Assembly: GCA_002898135.1 (NCBI GenBank)
Contig: BDTQ01000009.1
Span: 1-6,042, forward strand
Origin: a bacterium BMS3Bbin07
GTDB lineage: Bacteria; Nitrospirota; Thermodesulfovibrionia; Thermodesulfovibrionales; JdFR-85
Reading direction: 5' to 3'
Length of the DNA stretch: 6,042 nt
The notes under the pieces are model-generated. The model was not told where the DNA came from. It saw only the letters and a program-made list of their open reading frames with translations, and ran no database searches. Position numbers and translations under genes: made by a program. Positions 5,813-6,042 of the stretch are shown here, piece by piece (positions within the stretch are counted from its first letter, which is position 1; each line of letters begins with the position of its first letter).

Positions 5813-6042
5813 ATGGTCCCGGATTACAGTTTAAAAGAGAGATTAAGCGAAGGGTTTAACGGAGATGTTCTGACTGATGTAATTCTCAGAGACTATACAT
5901 CTCTGAGAATAGGCGGCAAGGCTGATTATATCTTCATCCCCTCAGACCCCGTAAGCCTTCTGCGGCTTGTTGAAGCGCTTGCAGGAGAGGGTGTCGGGTA
6001 TGTCCTGATAGGCGGTGGAACGAACATCCTGGTGACGGATGA
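5813..6042 (+). CDS. murB: UDP-N-acetylenolpyruvoylglucosamine reductase, N-terminal part (3' end outside window)
   Basis: MurB is a cytoplasmic flavoenzyme that reduces UDP-GlcNAc-enolpyruvate to UDP-MurNAc with NADPH, the step just before MurC. Only 76 codons are present before the window ends; the family is about 290-350 residues. The visible part is the start of the FAD-binding domain. YTSLRIGGKADY (28-39) is the conserved block that follows a short variable leader, and LIGGGTNILVTD (65-76) matches the family LG.GSN.L..D loop that contacts the FAD diphosphate, with Thr70 in place of the common Ser. ATG 5813 has a Shine-Dalgarno sequence 5 bases upstream and leaves a leader of normal length. 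The MurB subtype cannot be judged because the catalytic C-terminal domain is missing. The DNA encoding residues 24-33 forms a perfect inverted repeat. Confidence 0.93.
   Translation, partial: MVPDYSLKERLSEGFNGDVLTDVILRDYTSLRIGGKADYIFIPSDPVSLLRLVEALAGEGVGYVLIGGGTNILVTD
5882..5910. repeat. Perfect 11-bp inverted repeat in early murB
   Basis: ATTCTCAGAGA (5882-5892) is exactly complementary to TCTCTGAGAAT (5900-5910) around a 7-base loop, CTATACA. It begins 69 bases after the murB start codon and encodes the conserved ILRDYTSLRI region. No T run follows, so it is not an intrinsic terminator. In mRNA it could form a moderately stable hairpin. Confidence 0.9.

Noticed and set aside
1..6042. A novel defence, mobile or biosynthetic system in this window
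   Set aside because: All long coding stretches belong to standard peptidoglycan synthesis and division genes in standard order; no transposase, integrase, RNA gene or unknown gene is visible.

Overview
The window is an uninterrupted stretch of a bacterial division and cell wall (dcw) cluster. All genes are on the + strand, in the order mraY (3' part) - murD - ftsW - murG - murC - murB (5' part). Each assignment rests on family motifs read directly from the translation. The organism looks like a mid-GC Gram-negative-type bacterium with strong AGG/AGA preference for arginine. Having murB directly after murC is common outside the enterobacteria. My best guess is an uncultivated Nitrospirota or deltaproteobacterial-grade lineage, but this is an impression from codon use and gene order, not a demonstrated placement.

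Layout. 1-525: C-terminal half of MraY. 526-585: a 60-base gap of about 18% GC, holding a short ATTGAAT heptamer repeat and the murD ribosome binding site. 586-2046: MurD, whose first 18 or so codons consist largely of GTCAATC heptamers and which carries a GC-rich hairpin in its middle. 2073-3299: FtsW (a GTG at 2043 is an alternative start). 3296-4426: MurG, overlapping ftsW by 4 bases. 4405-5772: MurC, overlapping murG by 22 bases. 5773-5812: a 40-base gap with a small duplication and the murB ribosome binding site. 5813-6042: N-terminal part of MurB, running off the window.

How the genes work together. MurB and MurC make UDP-MurNAc and add L-Ala, and MurD adds D-Glu. MraY moves the finished UDP-MurNAc-pentapeptide onto undecaprenyl phosphate (lipid I), MurG adds GlcNAc (lipid II), and FtsW polymerises lipid II at the septum. 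Tight spacing and overlaps indicate one transcript with translational coupling. I see no terminator or convincing promoter inside the window.

No undescribed system is visible. What is unusual is small-scale: short tandem duplications gather at the looser gene boundaries (mraY/murD, murD/ftsW, murC/murB), and hairpin-forming inverted repeats lie inside murD and early murB. The heptamer tract makes the murD start uncertain, because a change of one copy would shift the frame of an essential gene if translation begins at 586.
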